From the NCBI RefSeq assembly GCF_020382885.2, contig NC_058495.1, positions 18,272,127 to 18,336,126 of the forward strand: a stretch of 64,000 bases of DNA, in the 5' to 3' direction. The position numbers were made by a program, and so were the translations under genes. This DNA comes from Scatophagus argus (Eukaryota > Chordata > Actinopteri > Scatophagidae). The notes under the pieces were generated by a model. That model did no database searches. It was given only the letters and a program-made list of their open reading frames with translations, and was not told the DNA's origin. Shown piece after piece: positions 1 through 44,700 of the stretch (position 1 is the stretch's first letter; each line of letters starts with the position of its first letter).

Positions 1-2890
1 TCAGCAGCTCATTAAGTGTAATTTATTGACCTGTCAGAACTGTGTTACCACCAACCTTAGTCACATTTCTCACGTGGTTCTTTAAACGATTGGCGCCGGC
101 TTACCTTTCCCCGACACTGTCACAGTACAGCGAGGCAAAGCACGCAGAGTGCACGCTATTTAAAAGATCTCATTTATTCTTTAAAGGTAAATGTGCTGGC
201 TGACATTCATGCCAACGAAATGTGTGACTGGAACATTCACCGACTTCATTGGCCTCTTGTCTACTGGAGTCTGTAGATGCCAAAAAAAAAAAAAAAAAAA
301 AAAGACCACAGCTCAAATTGCTCATTCATGAAACAAATTAACATGGGGAAAAACACTGATGCTTTAAATTCATAATAAAAAGGGACCAAGGAAGAAGCTG
401 CATTAAAAGGCTGTCTTGCATCTACTTTGCAGGCTCCTCTGGCGTTAGCTTTAAAGAGCTTGTGAAACTAAGCTTAATGTTGTCAACAGCAGAAGGTGTG
501 ACATACTCAAGTGCAACACTGCTGACACTGAACACGTCCTTACAATGCGCTACGTCTCTCTGCACCATTAACAAGTCATCCAGTATCACTTGTGGCGCCC
601 AGGTCAAGAAAAGTGACAGTCCGTGAAAATGAGCTGAATGGGCCGGGGTTAGGAGGTGAGGCCATGAGTGGCTGATCTATATAAAGAGAGGCGCTGAAAG
701 CCTCGCCGCGCTCGGTCCACTCACTGTCACATAAGATGCTGTTGATGAACTAACAGCAGATGTCAGTGGTGTCGTCTCACAGCTAGTGTGTACATGAAGG
801 TCAGAATTAGAAGAGTTATTGTTAACCGATAGAGCAAATGCTATTGTTGAATCCTTTTCTCTTACGGCTCCTCTCAGTTTCTGATCCGAGCATCCAGTGC
901 GGCTACCACGACTGGAATGGCGGTCCATCCAGTCTTTGGCTGAGCACAGGGATCAGAAACCTAAAAATAAACTACCCTCTCCTAAGACAATGGACACTGA
1001 CAAATGGCCGTTTCACAGGCAGCCTCAAGGGTGAGCGGTGAGTAGAGAGCACAAAGGAAAAGTTCTTCAAATGGGACCTTTTTCTCTCCCGTGTTTGCAA
1101 TATATGATAAAGAAACAACACTTGCTCAAGTAGAAGTGGAAGATGGTTATAATATTTAATATTCTGTGACAAAATCTCTACAGGGAACGCTAATAAAACA
1201 TTTGTTAGCAGACATCAATATCATATCCAGCGTTATGGCATTATGATTCAGGATCATGTGAAACGAATCAAATGAGAAAGAATAGAAAAATAAAACAGGA
1301 TGGGGAAACCCTTGTTGAATAGAGTCCTATAAAGACCTGTGCAATCAGTAGCATTGGGTGCTTTTTTTTTTTTTTTTCCAAAAACATTGTGACCAATGAA
1401 TCGGTTCCATCTCCTGGGCATGAATACATTCAGGAAGATTTTTGCGTCTAAAAACACTCATAGTGGATTCAGGGTTGGAGAAACATCTTCCTATCGGGTG
1501 CCCTACTGTTAACAGGCACACTGGGCTGGTTAAAAGTGTGTATGTATTCTAAGAACATGACTAAAAACCACAAAAATATTCTACTTCCACAAATCAAATG
1601 ATGATGTATAAATAAAATTAGTCAATCAGATTAGCCAAATGCAACTGCAATTGACAACGAACCAAAACATATGGACGAATTTCCGTATCCTTTAAGGTTG
1701 GACTGGCCTTGACAAAAAGAAAACGAAGAGATTTATAATCACATGAGTTAACTGTGCAAATAGGTGATTAGTTAAAAAAAAAAAAAAAAGGAGAATTCTA
1801 TTCACGTGCTTCGTTGGAATAAAAATATAACCCAAATGAGGAAGAAGCAGAAGACAACACTCCGTTTCATTTCAGATATACATATCCATGCCATTTACGA
1901 ATCAGAAACAGAACAAAGATTATTTTCATCTTCACCTTGAACTATTTTGGGTTATATACAATATAAGGGATAGTGTACAAAAGGAAATGCTCAAGTACGA
2001 TGATGTAAGCTTCAAAGCTTCCCCCCCGCCCGTCACATAGTTCAGCACTGAGGTTTTGCTTTTGACAGATGGAAGTGCATACACAAGTCAGATCCAGATA
2101 CAATCACTCACTTGATAAAGAATGTTTGGACATGTTATAAGAATACTCATTGGACATTCAAGAGGACGCATAATCACTTTTTTTTTTCTTTAACAAAAAT
2201 AGACATGGCTTATCCAGCCTTGAAATTCCTTCTCAATATATATATAAAATTATGTCTTGTCTATTTACAGTCAGATAGCGTTCTGAAGGATTAGAAAGTC
2301 CTGCTGAGGATTGTGGGTAGTGCAGTTTTAGTGTCAACCTATCCAAGGGCAGACAATCATTCATGTGTGGTTCTGCGGGGCAGGGAGGGTTCTTTTAGTC
2401 AAATTTCATTTAAATTTGCGCCAGGTCACCTGCCACTGTAGCTAATCACAGTCTCAACAGAGGACTGAGGTTTGTAGGGAATGATTGTAATTAGCTGATA
2501 ATGATTGTGTGTTGACACGTCAGCACAGGGCTGGAGCCAGAAATGATGTAGACTCTCCCGCCCTGATGTGTGGCTACTGTAGACAGAGCAGAGTGTGGAA
2601 AAAGGGCCGGATGTATTAATTCTGCTCTAAGTGAACCTCTGCCACTTTCACTAGAGACCAACTTTGTAAATATTTAGATAATGACTTGCAAGATAAAGTT
2701 GCTACGGCTGTGCTTATCTATCGCAGTCATCACTGTTAGCTGAAACAAGCAAAATCCACAGTCAAGTCTAACATTGAGATGTTTTTTTTTGAGGAAAAAA
2801 AACCTAATTGAATTACTAATCCCTTCTCAGAGTACAGAGCACATAGTCAAATATATCTCAAAAAACCCTGCTCAAAAATTTGGCATTTTG
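1..2890. other. Region downstream of cit with no gene recognised
   Basis: No reading frame here resembles a known protein. It contains A- or T-runs (about 281-302, 1361-1378, 1774-1789) and a TATA-like element near 678. Part of it may be distal cit 3' UTR. Confidence 0.4.
678..686 (+). promoter_or_regulatory. Isolated TATA-box-like motif
   Basis: TATATAAAG at 678-686 is followed by a short GC-rich stretch (GAGGCGCTGAAAGCCTCGCC). This is a good TATA match, but no convincing coding region follows on the plus strand within the next kilobase. Treat it as a weak candidate promoter. Confidence 0.2.
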
Positions 2891-2897
2891 GTTGACC

Positions 2898-2958
2898 TTT
2901 ATTGACTTGAGTCAGTTCATTGAGAAAAATAACCTGATTCTAATGACATCTATTTATT
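2898..2958 (-). terminator. Candidate cit polyadenylation signals
   Basis: Two minus-strand AATAAA hexamers lie at 2953-2958 and 2898-2903, about 180 and 240 nt past the cit stop. They are the nearest canonical signals. Mammalian CIT has a much longer 3' UTR, so a more distal site towards position 1 is also possible. Confidence 0.35.
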
Positions 2959-3139
2959 TCTCTCGTTCTCTCTCTGTTCTGACAGATACTCTCGTTTTCC
3001 TCTGTGGGTTTGTAAAAAAACTGATGTGTGGCAGTGTTTCATCATAAGTGGGTGACATTCTCACTGGTTCTGCTCCCTTCTTTCCCTTTTCCAAAGATGG
3101 ATTTCTCTGCCCATGCTGGGTATGTAGCTCTGTTGACTC

Positions 3140-36060
<32,921 letters not shown>

Positions 36061-36080
36061 GGCTTCTTAATAACAGATTA

Positions 36081-36430
36081 CCTGAGAAAATGACACAGAG
36101 CAGGTCTAAGTGAAAGGAAGTATGTACTTAAATGTAGCGCGTTACATGAACAATTGCATCTACCATGATAGCATAAGAGAAGCATAGAAAGACCAAAGGA
36201 AAAAACTGTCAATAAATGTCAACAAGGCGTCCCGTATTAGCATGCTAAGTTAACGTTGGCTAGCGTTTGCCAACTTCGCAAGCAAACACGACAGCCACGA
36301 GTATCCTCCAGCTTTATTTACAGAGACAAAACAATACCGTATGATATTACTCACCAGACTGCCATGTAGGTAACTATACATTTATTTTTAATGCCAGCAG
36401 AAACATGGACGTATAGAGCACACTGTTTTC
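36081..36430 (-). other. cit: cit 5' UTR: non-coding first exon and first intron
   Basis: Just upstream of the ATG (36060) the minus strand has an acceptor (TTTTCTCAG at about 36082-36090), so exon 2 begins near 36081 in the UTR. A donor CAGTCTG/GTGAGTAA marks the end of a non-coding first exon at 36355. Its 5' end is not defined, but probably lies near 36400-36460. Confidence 0.6.
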
Positions 36431-36459
36431 CTCCCAGTCAACGTTGTTTCCGGTCAACT

Positions 36460-36474
36460 TTCAAATTTTGCGCG
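36460..36474 (-). promoter_or_regulatory. cit: CDE/CHR-type cell-cycle element in the cit promoter
   Basis: On the minus strand the sequence reads CGCGC-AAAA-TTTGAA, with TTTGAA at 36460-36465. This is the arrangement of a CDE and a CHR separated by four bases, the bipartite site bound by DREAM/MuvB in G2/M genes (family knowledge). CCAAT boxes lie upstream at 36519-36523 (ATTGG on plus) and 36565-36569 (CCAAT on plus). It sits about 105 nt upstream of the first-exon donor, as expected for a proximal promoter of a cytokinesis gene. Confidence 0.6.
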
Positions 36475-37216
36475 TTCGCCACCCACCTCTCGAGCCTGCT
36501 GAATGAAGGTGGCGTTTAATTGGACCGCTGGAAGTTTCTGGGCGGGTACAGCTGTTGTTTTAAACCAATGGCTGACGTTTCTCCCGGTTGCTATTCACTA
36601 GGAGAGAAGGAGTCTCACGAACCCAGCAGATGGAAACAGTTTTCTGTTGTTGTACTGCCCCCACTCATGAAAAGACTAATTTAGTTAAAGAATATTTAAT
36701 CTGACAGAGACAGCTGCTGATCTAAAATACAATCTCTGACCAGTTTTGTATTGAAGGTTACTGTAATTTTTATTTTTTTGGAGAGAAGGGTCTTTGAGAG
36801 AGGGCTGATATGAGGTAGTGGGTAAATTGCCAGTTTGTGCTGATTAAAATTTGTGTCTGACTGCCAAATGGAGTAACAGACTGACATATTGTTAGCATTG
36901 GAGAAAATATAAATAATACTGGGCACGATTTCACTTTTATTCAAATTAAATACAAGATTCTGTCCCTCTGCCTACCCCAGTAGCTGTCCCTAAACTGACC
37001 TTTATGTGTAAAATCAGTGGAGTGACCCTACCATAACTACCACTATCTTTGTAATACTGATTCCCAGTATAATTTATCACTATTGCTCCTTACTAGCCTC
37101 ATGGGCATTCGTGCAATCATTGCAATACTCTCAATATGACACTTGACTACAATTGATGTTATGCATAGTAAATAACAGTCAATAATTTACATATAACCAA
37201 AATGAGGACCATAGCC

Positions 37217-37222
37217 TTTATT
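37217..37222 (-). terminator. Polyadenylation signal of the beta-crystallin gene
   Basis: A minus-strand AATAAA lies about 150 nt past the stop codon at 37372, the first canonical signal downstream. Confidence 0.6.
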
Positions 37223-37371
37223 TCCAACAGATTTACATCTTTCATTTTTGTCAGTTCCAGTTTTCCAAAATTGCATGGTCAGATATTCTAGACTAACAGA
37301 GGGCGTAGTGAAGAGATTGGGCACTGGCCAGCTGTATTTAGGCTCCCCCAGGAGATGCTGAAGCTATGGTC

Positions 37372-38514
37372 TCAAGCTTGGGGCTGAGTTTGGGGTTTTG
37401 GGTCAGGAACAGGATCAGGATTGGGGTTGGGATTGGGAGGTGTAGGGGCAGGAGCAGGGGCGGGGGCGGGGGCAGGGGCAGGGGCAACATAGCACCCTCT
37501 CTTGTGCCACTGCATGTCGCGCACACGTCGGACGGACTGGATCTGAGGTGCAGTGGCTCCCCAATCATTCCAGTGTTTGAATTCTCCATGCTCAAACACA
37601 TACTGGCGCCCCCTGTAGCCTGGATACGTGTATCCCACCCACCTTCAAAGGAAAGACAAAAAGTAGTGTTAAACATTTCTGGGACGAGATTACATAATAA
37701 CAAGATGCCTAAACAATGACATCTCCTGTAAGGTAAAAACAAATCACTAGGAAAGTTGCAGCTTACGTTCCATTGATAGCTTTAGCGCTGGCCACACGGT
37801 CCTGGAAACCATGAGCCCACAGACTGGGGACATCGTCATCAACAATCTCCATCTTTCTGCCTTCAAAGCCTGCATTCTCAAACAGGTGCAGCTTATGATC
37901 TGCGCTGTCCTGGAGAGGAAAACAAGAGGTCTGAGTGTGTTTGAGAGGAAGTAACATCTGCTAATGTCACACTGATTATACTGACCACTTTCAGAGGTCT
38001 AAATGAGCTTAGGCTGCAGCTACTCTGGCAGTTGGTCCAAGTGCTCCATCGAGGATACTCTCCTTTCTCCAGCACAAACTGCTCTCCTGCAAAGCCTGGA
38101 CGCTCAAACCCCACCCATCTGATGATACAAAGAAAATGCATTTCATATAAAAGCCTACTAGAAAACAATGCAGATGCAGTAAACACTGATGAGGAGAAAC
38201 TGGATTACTCACGGCCCCGACTCCACAATGACTGAGCCAACTCTCTGTGTCTTCTCAAACGCATCTTTACATTCACCAGACATCTCTACCTTCTTTCCAC
38301 GAAAATTCTCAAACTCAAAAACAGTCAGCTGCAAGACAGGTGCAGAGTTGGTTCATGTGCGATCTCCACCATCAGCAAAAGTCCCATTTCTGACTTGCTT
38401 GAAATGCAACACATACAAAATTTTTGTTCCTTTAGGTACCTTGTATGTGGCTCCAGCCCCTCCTTGGCCCTTCTCTGCTGGCAGCTGATCTGGGGTTCCC
38501 TGCTGTTCTGTCAT
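37372..38514 (-). CDS. crybb1: Beta-crystallin B1-type lens protein, five coding exons
   Basis: A structural lens protein of the beta/gamma-crystallin family. Coding exons are 38514-38440, 38328-38213, 38118-37986, 37909-37767 and 37642-37372, joining in frame to 245 residues. Exon 1 encodes a 25-residue N-arm. Exons 2-5 each encode one Greek-key motif ([57 protein letters not shown]), the classic one-motif-per-exon layout. EKGEYPRW and RRVRDMQWH point to the B1 subgroup. After GCYVAP comes a tail of about 37 residues rich in Pro, Ala and Asn, unlike usual B1 proteins, which carry the long arm at the N-terminus. It may be a teleost B1-like paralogue rather than the direct crybb1 orthologue. 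Confidence 0.92.
37440..37492. repeat. Coding GGGGCA/GGGGCG hexamer repeat (crystallin tail)
   Basis: About eight imperfect GGGGC(A/G) units on plus encode the Ala-Pro tail of the crystallin on minus. Repeat slippage is the likely source of the tail. Confidence 0.75.
37604..37620 (-). promoter_or_regulatory. CTCF-like motif inside the crystallin last exon
   Basis: The minus strand reads GGCTACAGGGGGCGCC, close to the CTCF core, and also codes for GYRGRQ of the fourth Greek key. It may be a coincidence of coding sequence. Confidence 0.3.
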
Positions 38515-39040
38515 TTTCCCTCTACCAAGCACAGAATTACATTGCTTAAAGCCATTTTTACTGCTTGCCTGGACATTATTAACCCCTAATACCTGGTCCA
38601 AAGTGGCTCTCCAAACAGTTGAGACAAAAATGTCTCCTTCTATTAGAACTGCTCAGTTCTAATTCCTTTGCTCAAAAATCTAACGTGTCAGCAAGACATA
38701 TGCACACTTTTACATGTTTACTTCACTCAAATTCTAGTTGTGGCAGTTGTAAATGTAAGAACATTAATTAATAGTGCACAAAATGTTACTGAAGAGGCAA
38801 GCACATGGATGAACATAGCAGAAGGGACAGAGAGAAAGCAAAAGAGAAAGGCCTGTCGGAGAGAGGGATGATCTACGCTTTTTTTACCTGGATGGCTTGT
38901 GCTTCAGTGCACCACGTACAAGCCACGCTCTCCGTCTTTCCTCTTTCTTTTCTCACTCTTTTCTGTCTGTCTCAGTGTGAGGGTGTGTGTGGGTGTGGAG
39001 GTCTGGCGAGCGGTTGGTAGAGGCCACTGGGGGTATTTAT
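38515..39040 (-). promoter_or_regulatory. Putative 5' UTR exon and TATA promoter of the beta-crystallin gene
   Basis: An acceptor (GCTTGGTAG) lies seven bases before the ATG. A donor CATCCAG/GTAAAAA at 38888 could end a non-coding first exon, as in other beta-crystallin genes. Upstream, minus-strand ATAAATACCC (39031-39040) is a TATA-like box. The transcription start is not fixed by these data. Confidence 0.4.
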
Positions 39041-41700
39041 GGTTTATTTCTGACCACAGCAGCAAAAAGCCTGTTGATGCAGCAAGTCTGTCGCACCCAT
39101 TGTGTCCATCACACTGCTTCTCAATAGGCTTGCCCCTCTGTCCCTGGCACACTGGCAAATGCTGCCCAGCTCTGCCCATGCTGCCAGCCTGACCATGATC
39201 CTATAGTGGGCACTCACACTGACTGCCTGCCAAGAGAGTGAACAGAGATCAGTCTCACTCAGCAGTATTGACCCCACCCAGCTATCTTGCTCTCCAGCTT
39301 CCTGTCTTCTACCTGTTTCTTTACCTTTCTCTGCAAAAGCTGCATCCAACATGGTTCTTTAGGAAACATGAATGAGGCTATAATGTTCCAAATATTCCCA
39401 AGTTCTATCTTAAAAATGACTTCATTTGCATATATGCTTATGCATTGTCATTCTTCACTGTCTCCTCCTTTCTGCATTATGGAGTGCATGTTTCCCATTG
39501 AAAAAAATGACAACACGTGACTCGATAGCAATTTGTAGAAAAACCTTTAATAAAATTCCCTCAATTTCCTCTTATCATACAGTAGGTTGATCATAAATGA
39601 TTATGGCATTGATGACATGTCATTATTAAACATTAAAAAGGCACTGAAAATAATCTAGAGCGGATGAATTAATTTTTCTGGGTTAATGATTTTACAAAAC
39701 ACCCTTCCTGATTCTGTTACAGGATGGCCGAAATTTCCCTTCCAAGTCACCTGATGTTCTGACCATTCTAACTGTGTTCTGGGCGTATTAATAAAAACAG
39801 GAGGTGTGTGCTGAAGTTTTGTGGAACATTACTTAAACGAAAAGACAGACAAAAAGAAACATATGTTACTACAAATAGGTCACTGATGATTCTATTGCTT
39901 GGACTTTTCTTTTTCTTAAAGTGCTTAAAGGTTTACTTGTGACTGGAAAGAGAATGTAAGGTACACAAGGTGCAGTCCATTAATTAAAGTCAGTATTTTC
40001 TGTACATGTGAGGGTTTCAGTTTGTGTGTGTGAAGGTAGATACTCTGTTGAAGGCCTAGTGTCATCAGGTCCTGTCAGTATCTGATGTACACACAATATG
40101 AGTTAAATACAGTGGGGGACCCCCTTCCCCCATTGAGTCTCTGTTCGACAGTAGATGGGAGCATGTACTTGCATGTACATATCATTCTTGACACTTATCC
40201 TTGGCAACACACACCAATCAGCCACAACATTAATACCACCTGTTTAATATTTTGCAGGTCCCATTTTGTGCTGCCAAAACAGCTCTGACCTGTCAGAGGA
40301 AGGAACACAGGACCTCTGGGAGTATTTTGTGGCTACCAGCATTGGAATGTTGGATCCTTTGGGTGCTGTGCACTGAGGACAGGACCCAAAGAGGCCCATC
40401 AGGTGGGGTCTCTCACATGATGGGAATCTGAATTCAGCTTATATTGGTACATCATACAGATTCTCCATCAGGTTGGGATCTGGCGATGTTTTTGGGCGGG
40501 TGGTGTGTGTCAAAGAACATCCACATCCATGATCGCCAGAATCCAATCCAATTCAATCCTTCCCCACAGAACATTAAGCTGTAAACGGATGATCATTGTT
40601 ATTCACTTCGCCTGTCAGTGGTGTTAATGTTGTGGCTGATGGTTGTATTTCATTTACAAGATACAAAAGTTCCTGCATTTCTCACTAAATGTCCAAAATA
40701 AGGCACTCAAAGTGCAAAATGGAGCAATCCTGGCCAGGTGTTTGTCCACAGCAGCAGTTGAGATTGATTGAGTCTTGCTGAACAGCAGTGTCTCCTAGAG
40801 GGAAAAAAAAAAGACAGGAATGCATTAACAGTCTACAGGAGGCACTGACTTGATGCAACATATTCAATATTTATCATATCATTTGTTTCATGGGTTTATC
40901 TACAAGTACTTAACACTACCATGAGTTGATTCATTTTTAGCACAGGGTTGCCCAAGTGGCCCTCAAATACATAACGCTGTTTCATCAACATGTCCTTTTC
41001 ACCTAGCTATGCATAAAGGTAAGAGCAAAAAACAGCTGCAGCTGCAAGAAGTAGTGCTGTGCTTTAAGTATAAGAACATAAAGCACAGCAAATGGCATTC
41101 AGGGAGCAATGATGATGTTTTTATGCTCAGGGCAGTTTTAATCATCTGAATCAGACATACTTTATTACATGATAAGAGAAAGCTTTAATGAGAGATACGG
41201 CCCACTTCCTGTTTTTGTCTTTGCTGTCAGTTCAGTCATCGTCTGCATTCAATAACACGAGTCTTCCTGACTGTCGCAAAGTTTAAGCCATTCGAATTCT
41301 GTTCTATCACAAACCTACTGAGCTGTCTTGCATCGTGACTTGCACGCAAATTACGCACTTGTCATCCCTCCTACATTAATTCAGGGTATGAGCCAAATGT
41401 CAAAAAGGGTAAAACCTTCACGCTCAGTGCTGATCCTCTTAAGTCTTATAATTCTCTGTGCATCACAAGCAATTCAAAGGTTATGAAAGCTCTTTTGTGC
41501 TTGTTATAAAATTACCTTAAATTTTGCTGATGAACAGAAAAATCATCCAAAAGCTCCATCCAAATCAAAATGCTTTTGTTTTCATATAAACTGAACATCG
41601 TCATGCCTCTCAGAAGGCAACAAAATAACTCCATAGCAAGAGAAATTCTGTATAGCAAAAAGATGTGATTTCAAGTCCGATAAAATGTATACTATTTGTG
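39041..41700. other. Intergenic region between the crystallin and KIAA1671-like genes
   Basis: AT-rich intergenic DNA with a Tc1-like remnant at 40211-40645 (separate entry). No open reading frame resembling a known protein is present. Confidence 0.6.
40211..40645. mobile_element. Degenerate, internally deleted Tc1-like DNA transposon remnant
   Basis: The two ends carry matching inverted repeats. The left begins near 40215 (ATCAGCCACAACATTAATAC) and the right, on minus, reads ATCAGCCACAACATTAACAC. Interior fragments such as the TTGGGATCTGG and GTGTCAAAGAACATCCACAT stretches resemble the antisense of a widespread fish Tc1-like transposase. At about 435 bp it lacks most of the transposase gene and is non-functional. 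No clear TA duplication is visible. Confidence 0.7.
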
Positions 41701-41718
41701 TAGAATATCTTTCAGCAT

Positions 41719-41724
41719 TTTATT
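41719..41724 (-). terminator. Candidate polyadenylation signal of the KIAA1671-like gene
   Basis: A minus-strand AATAAA lies only 35 nt past the stop at 41759. Another at 41161-41166 would give a longer UTR. Which is used cannot be decided here. Confidence 0.35.
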
Positions 41725-41758
41725 AATCACCCCATCCATGTAGCTCACCTGTCGCTGG

Positions 41759-44700
41759 CTAAGCCTCGCTGTCATACTGACTCAGACGCTTCTTATCCTT
41801 CAGTTCCTTCAGCCAAGCAGGGCAGGAGGCAGCACTGAATGACACACAGAATCACAGGAGCGTCATCAAATCAAATCTTTAATAATTATATTTAATAATT
41901 AATAATTATTTTTATACCCTTTTCCAGTGTGCTGTCATGCTTTGTTCTTACCCTCCGTCCGTGCCGCCTAAGGGTGGCAGCACTCGTGCAGCCCCCGCAA
42001 GACGAGCAGCAGGGCGGGGAGAACGGGACAGTTGCGAGGGAGATGGAGCTGCTTCTTCATTTTGACTTTCCTTCTCTTCTCTTCCCTCGTCTTTCTCTCT
42101 TTCCTCTCCTCCTCCTCCTCCACCTGTTCTCCTTTTTATCTGAGCCTTGGGAAACAAGTTAAGTACACTGTAGCTGATTCACACGCCACTCATTTGTGTC
42201 ATGTTATACGTCAGAAAAACTCAAGAGAACTTACTATTAAGGCTGCAGGGCTCACTGGGCTCAAGCCAGGGAACACAGGGACTCTGTTAGAGGTGGGAGG
42301 AGGAAAACAGACTATTTTCTGTTTCGGCTGCTCCTCCTCAGAGTCTGACTCCCTTTGCTTTGAAGACGCCTCAGTTTCTTCTAAAATTATTAAAACAGGG
42401 CAGTCAGAACATGCGGCAAATCAACATTTCCAGACTGATTTTCTCCTGTAACGTATTTGAAGCAGACATGCACATTAGTTGACATTATGGACGCAGTCCT
42501 AACCTGAGGAGTCACGAGCCCTCCAGTCCAGGCTTTTCCTCTGAGACAAATCTGCACGAAGCGAGCGCGAAGGACGTGTTCGAATTCTTCTCTTACCCAA
42601 ATCTGCCTTTGACCTCTGTGCGCTGGTGTCTAGGAGAGGAGTGGAGCTCTATGCACAGACACACAGAACTGATTACAACTGAATTAAGGACCATCATTTT
42701 TCTAGAAATATGCAGAAGTGAATTTTTTTTCCAGGTAGCTATGCGAACTAACAACCAATCTACATTGCATATTAATGTTTACAGTGAATGACAGAGATGT
42801 TAACTGTTAACATTCATGAAAGCTGGGGGACTAAAGAAAGAATTACTAACCTCAGGGAATGGGACCAACTCTGGCACTTGGTGAAAATCCAAGGTATCAA
42901 CGCCTTCAGAGGTGACTTCAGGAGCACAGTCGACGACAGCATTTGGACTGAAGAGAAACAAAGCTGTTTAAAATCACATGTGAACACTAAGTTGAACAAT
43001 GAGGAAAAAAAATGTGGTTCAGGGGAAAGTTTTGGTCCAACTTCACAAAGCTCCCCTCTTCTGACTTTGTGTGTTGAGCTCTAATAACCACAAGGGGGCA
43101 CAGGGTGCTCAACTCTTTCAAATACTTCAAAGCACTTCATATCACATTTTGGTGTGCAGCTCCACTTGGTCATGCTGCAGGATTTATGTAAAAAAAAAAA
43201 AAAAAACCCACACAAACTGCAAGTTGAGTGTCTCATTAGGTTGAATAATTAAGTTTTGTCTCTCCAAGGTCCAACTCACACATTGCTTTAAAGTTAAATT
43301 AAAAACTGAGGAACAGAAAATAAATTTTGGTCACACTGAGTCATCACTGGTTACACTATGTGCTCCGCTGACACATACTAAGTGAGGACAAACTAAGCCT
43401 TCCAAACTGCACCTTCAGGCTACTTACTTTAAGACTTAAAGGGCAGATTGCTATGTGGCTTCTATTTGCTATGTGCTAAGTTTAAATCAAACCACTTCAA
43501 CGTGAAGCCACACCTCCAGCACAAGGCACAAAGAATGACACTTAAACCTGTTTGGTCCTGTCCTGGAAATGAAGCCACGTAAAGGAACAACGCCGAAGTC
43601 AGTCCGTAGGTCGCAGTGTGTTTGTCACGGTGTTGAGTTTCAGTCTGCTCATGCATCAGTGATTTATCAAGTTTGGTTGTTTGTATTTGTTCAGATTCTG
43701 CTGTCATTTCAGATGCCGCCACTCCAGCCTTCCAATAGAAACACCTCACCTGCTCCCCACTCACCTGTTTGCTCATTAGCTCCCCAATATCGATCAATTT
43801 CCACTAGCATTGTGCCAGATTATCTTTGTGCTTCTTTCACTCCAGGGATTTGTGTATCTTTGGATTTTTAATAAGTGAAGACTAAGTGATGTTGTGCTCT
43901 TGGGTTCCTTTTGTCTTTGAGCTGTGTAGTGCAAAATCTTTCCTACCTGTCAATTTCAGATGTCTGTCCACAGGTCTCATTCTGTTGGTCTGGCTCATTG
44001 TCTATCAACGCATCGGTGTCTTTGTCTTCACCATTTGTGCAATAAGTGTTAACCTGGGCCTGAAAGTCACAAAGACAGACTTTACATTAAATATTGAAAT
44101 TAACAAGAATATACAGGACACAACAGATATTATGTACTATGTATTTGATGACAATAAAACAAACATTTGTGTGACATATAGTCTAATTTGCTAGACTCAG
44201 CTATAGTTTCACATTAAGCCTGTGCAGATATCTGGCAGCGCTACTCTACCTATCTCTCTGGACTGAATCGACTGCTTGATCATAAAAAAAAAAAAAAAAA
44301 AATCAATTTGATGTAAGCGTTCTTTCATCTGTTAATCTGCACACTGGAACTTCAAACTGTGTAGCTGAGGCAGGGAGAAAATGGGCCGTGTGCTGAGCCA
44401 AGATCATCAACTACAGAGGGAGAGAGGACTAAGGACCAGCCAAGCGTGCATCTTTTAATGAGCCGGTCACAGAAGCTGGGCTGTCCTCGATAAACACCAT
44501 GAGCATGTGCATGCACGCACACGCGCTGGATTACGCACCTATATGCCTACACACAGACACACCAAACACACTGATGCTGTCACGCCCACATGCTGGAATG
44601 CATGGCTGCACGCACACACACACACAAACACACACACACAGGTTCCAAACAAAAGCAGCTACTGTGGACTTCCCTCACAAACATTCCTTTAAGCTCAGTT

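Noticed and set aside
677..928. An 83-residue minus-strand open frame.
   Set aside because: No similarity to a known family, no splice context, and Ser/Thr-rich composition expected by chance.
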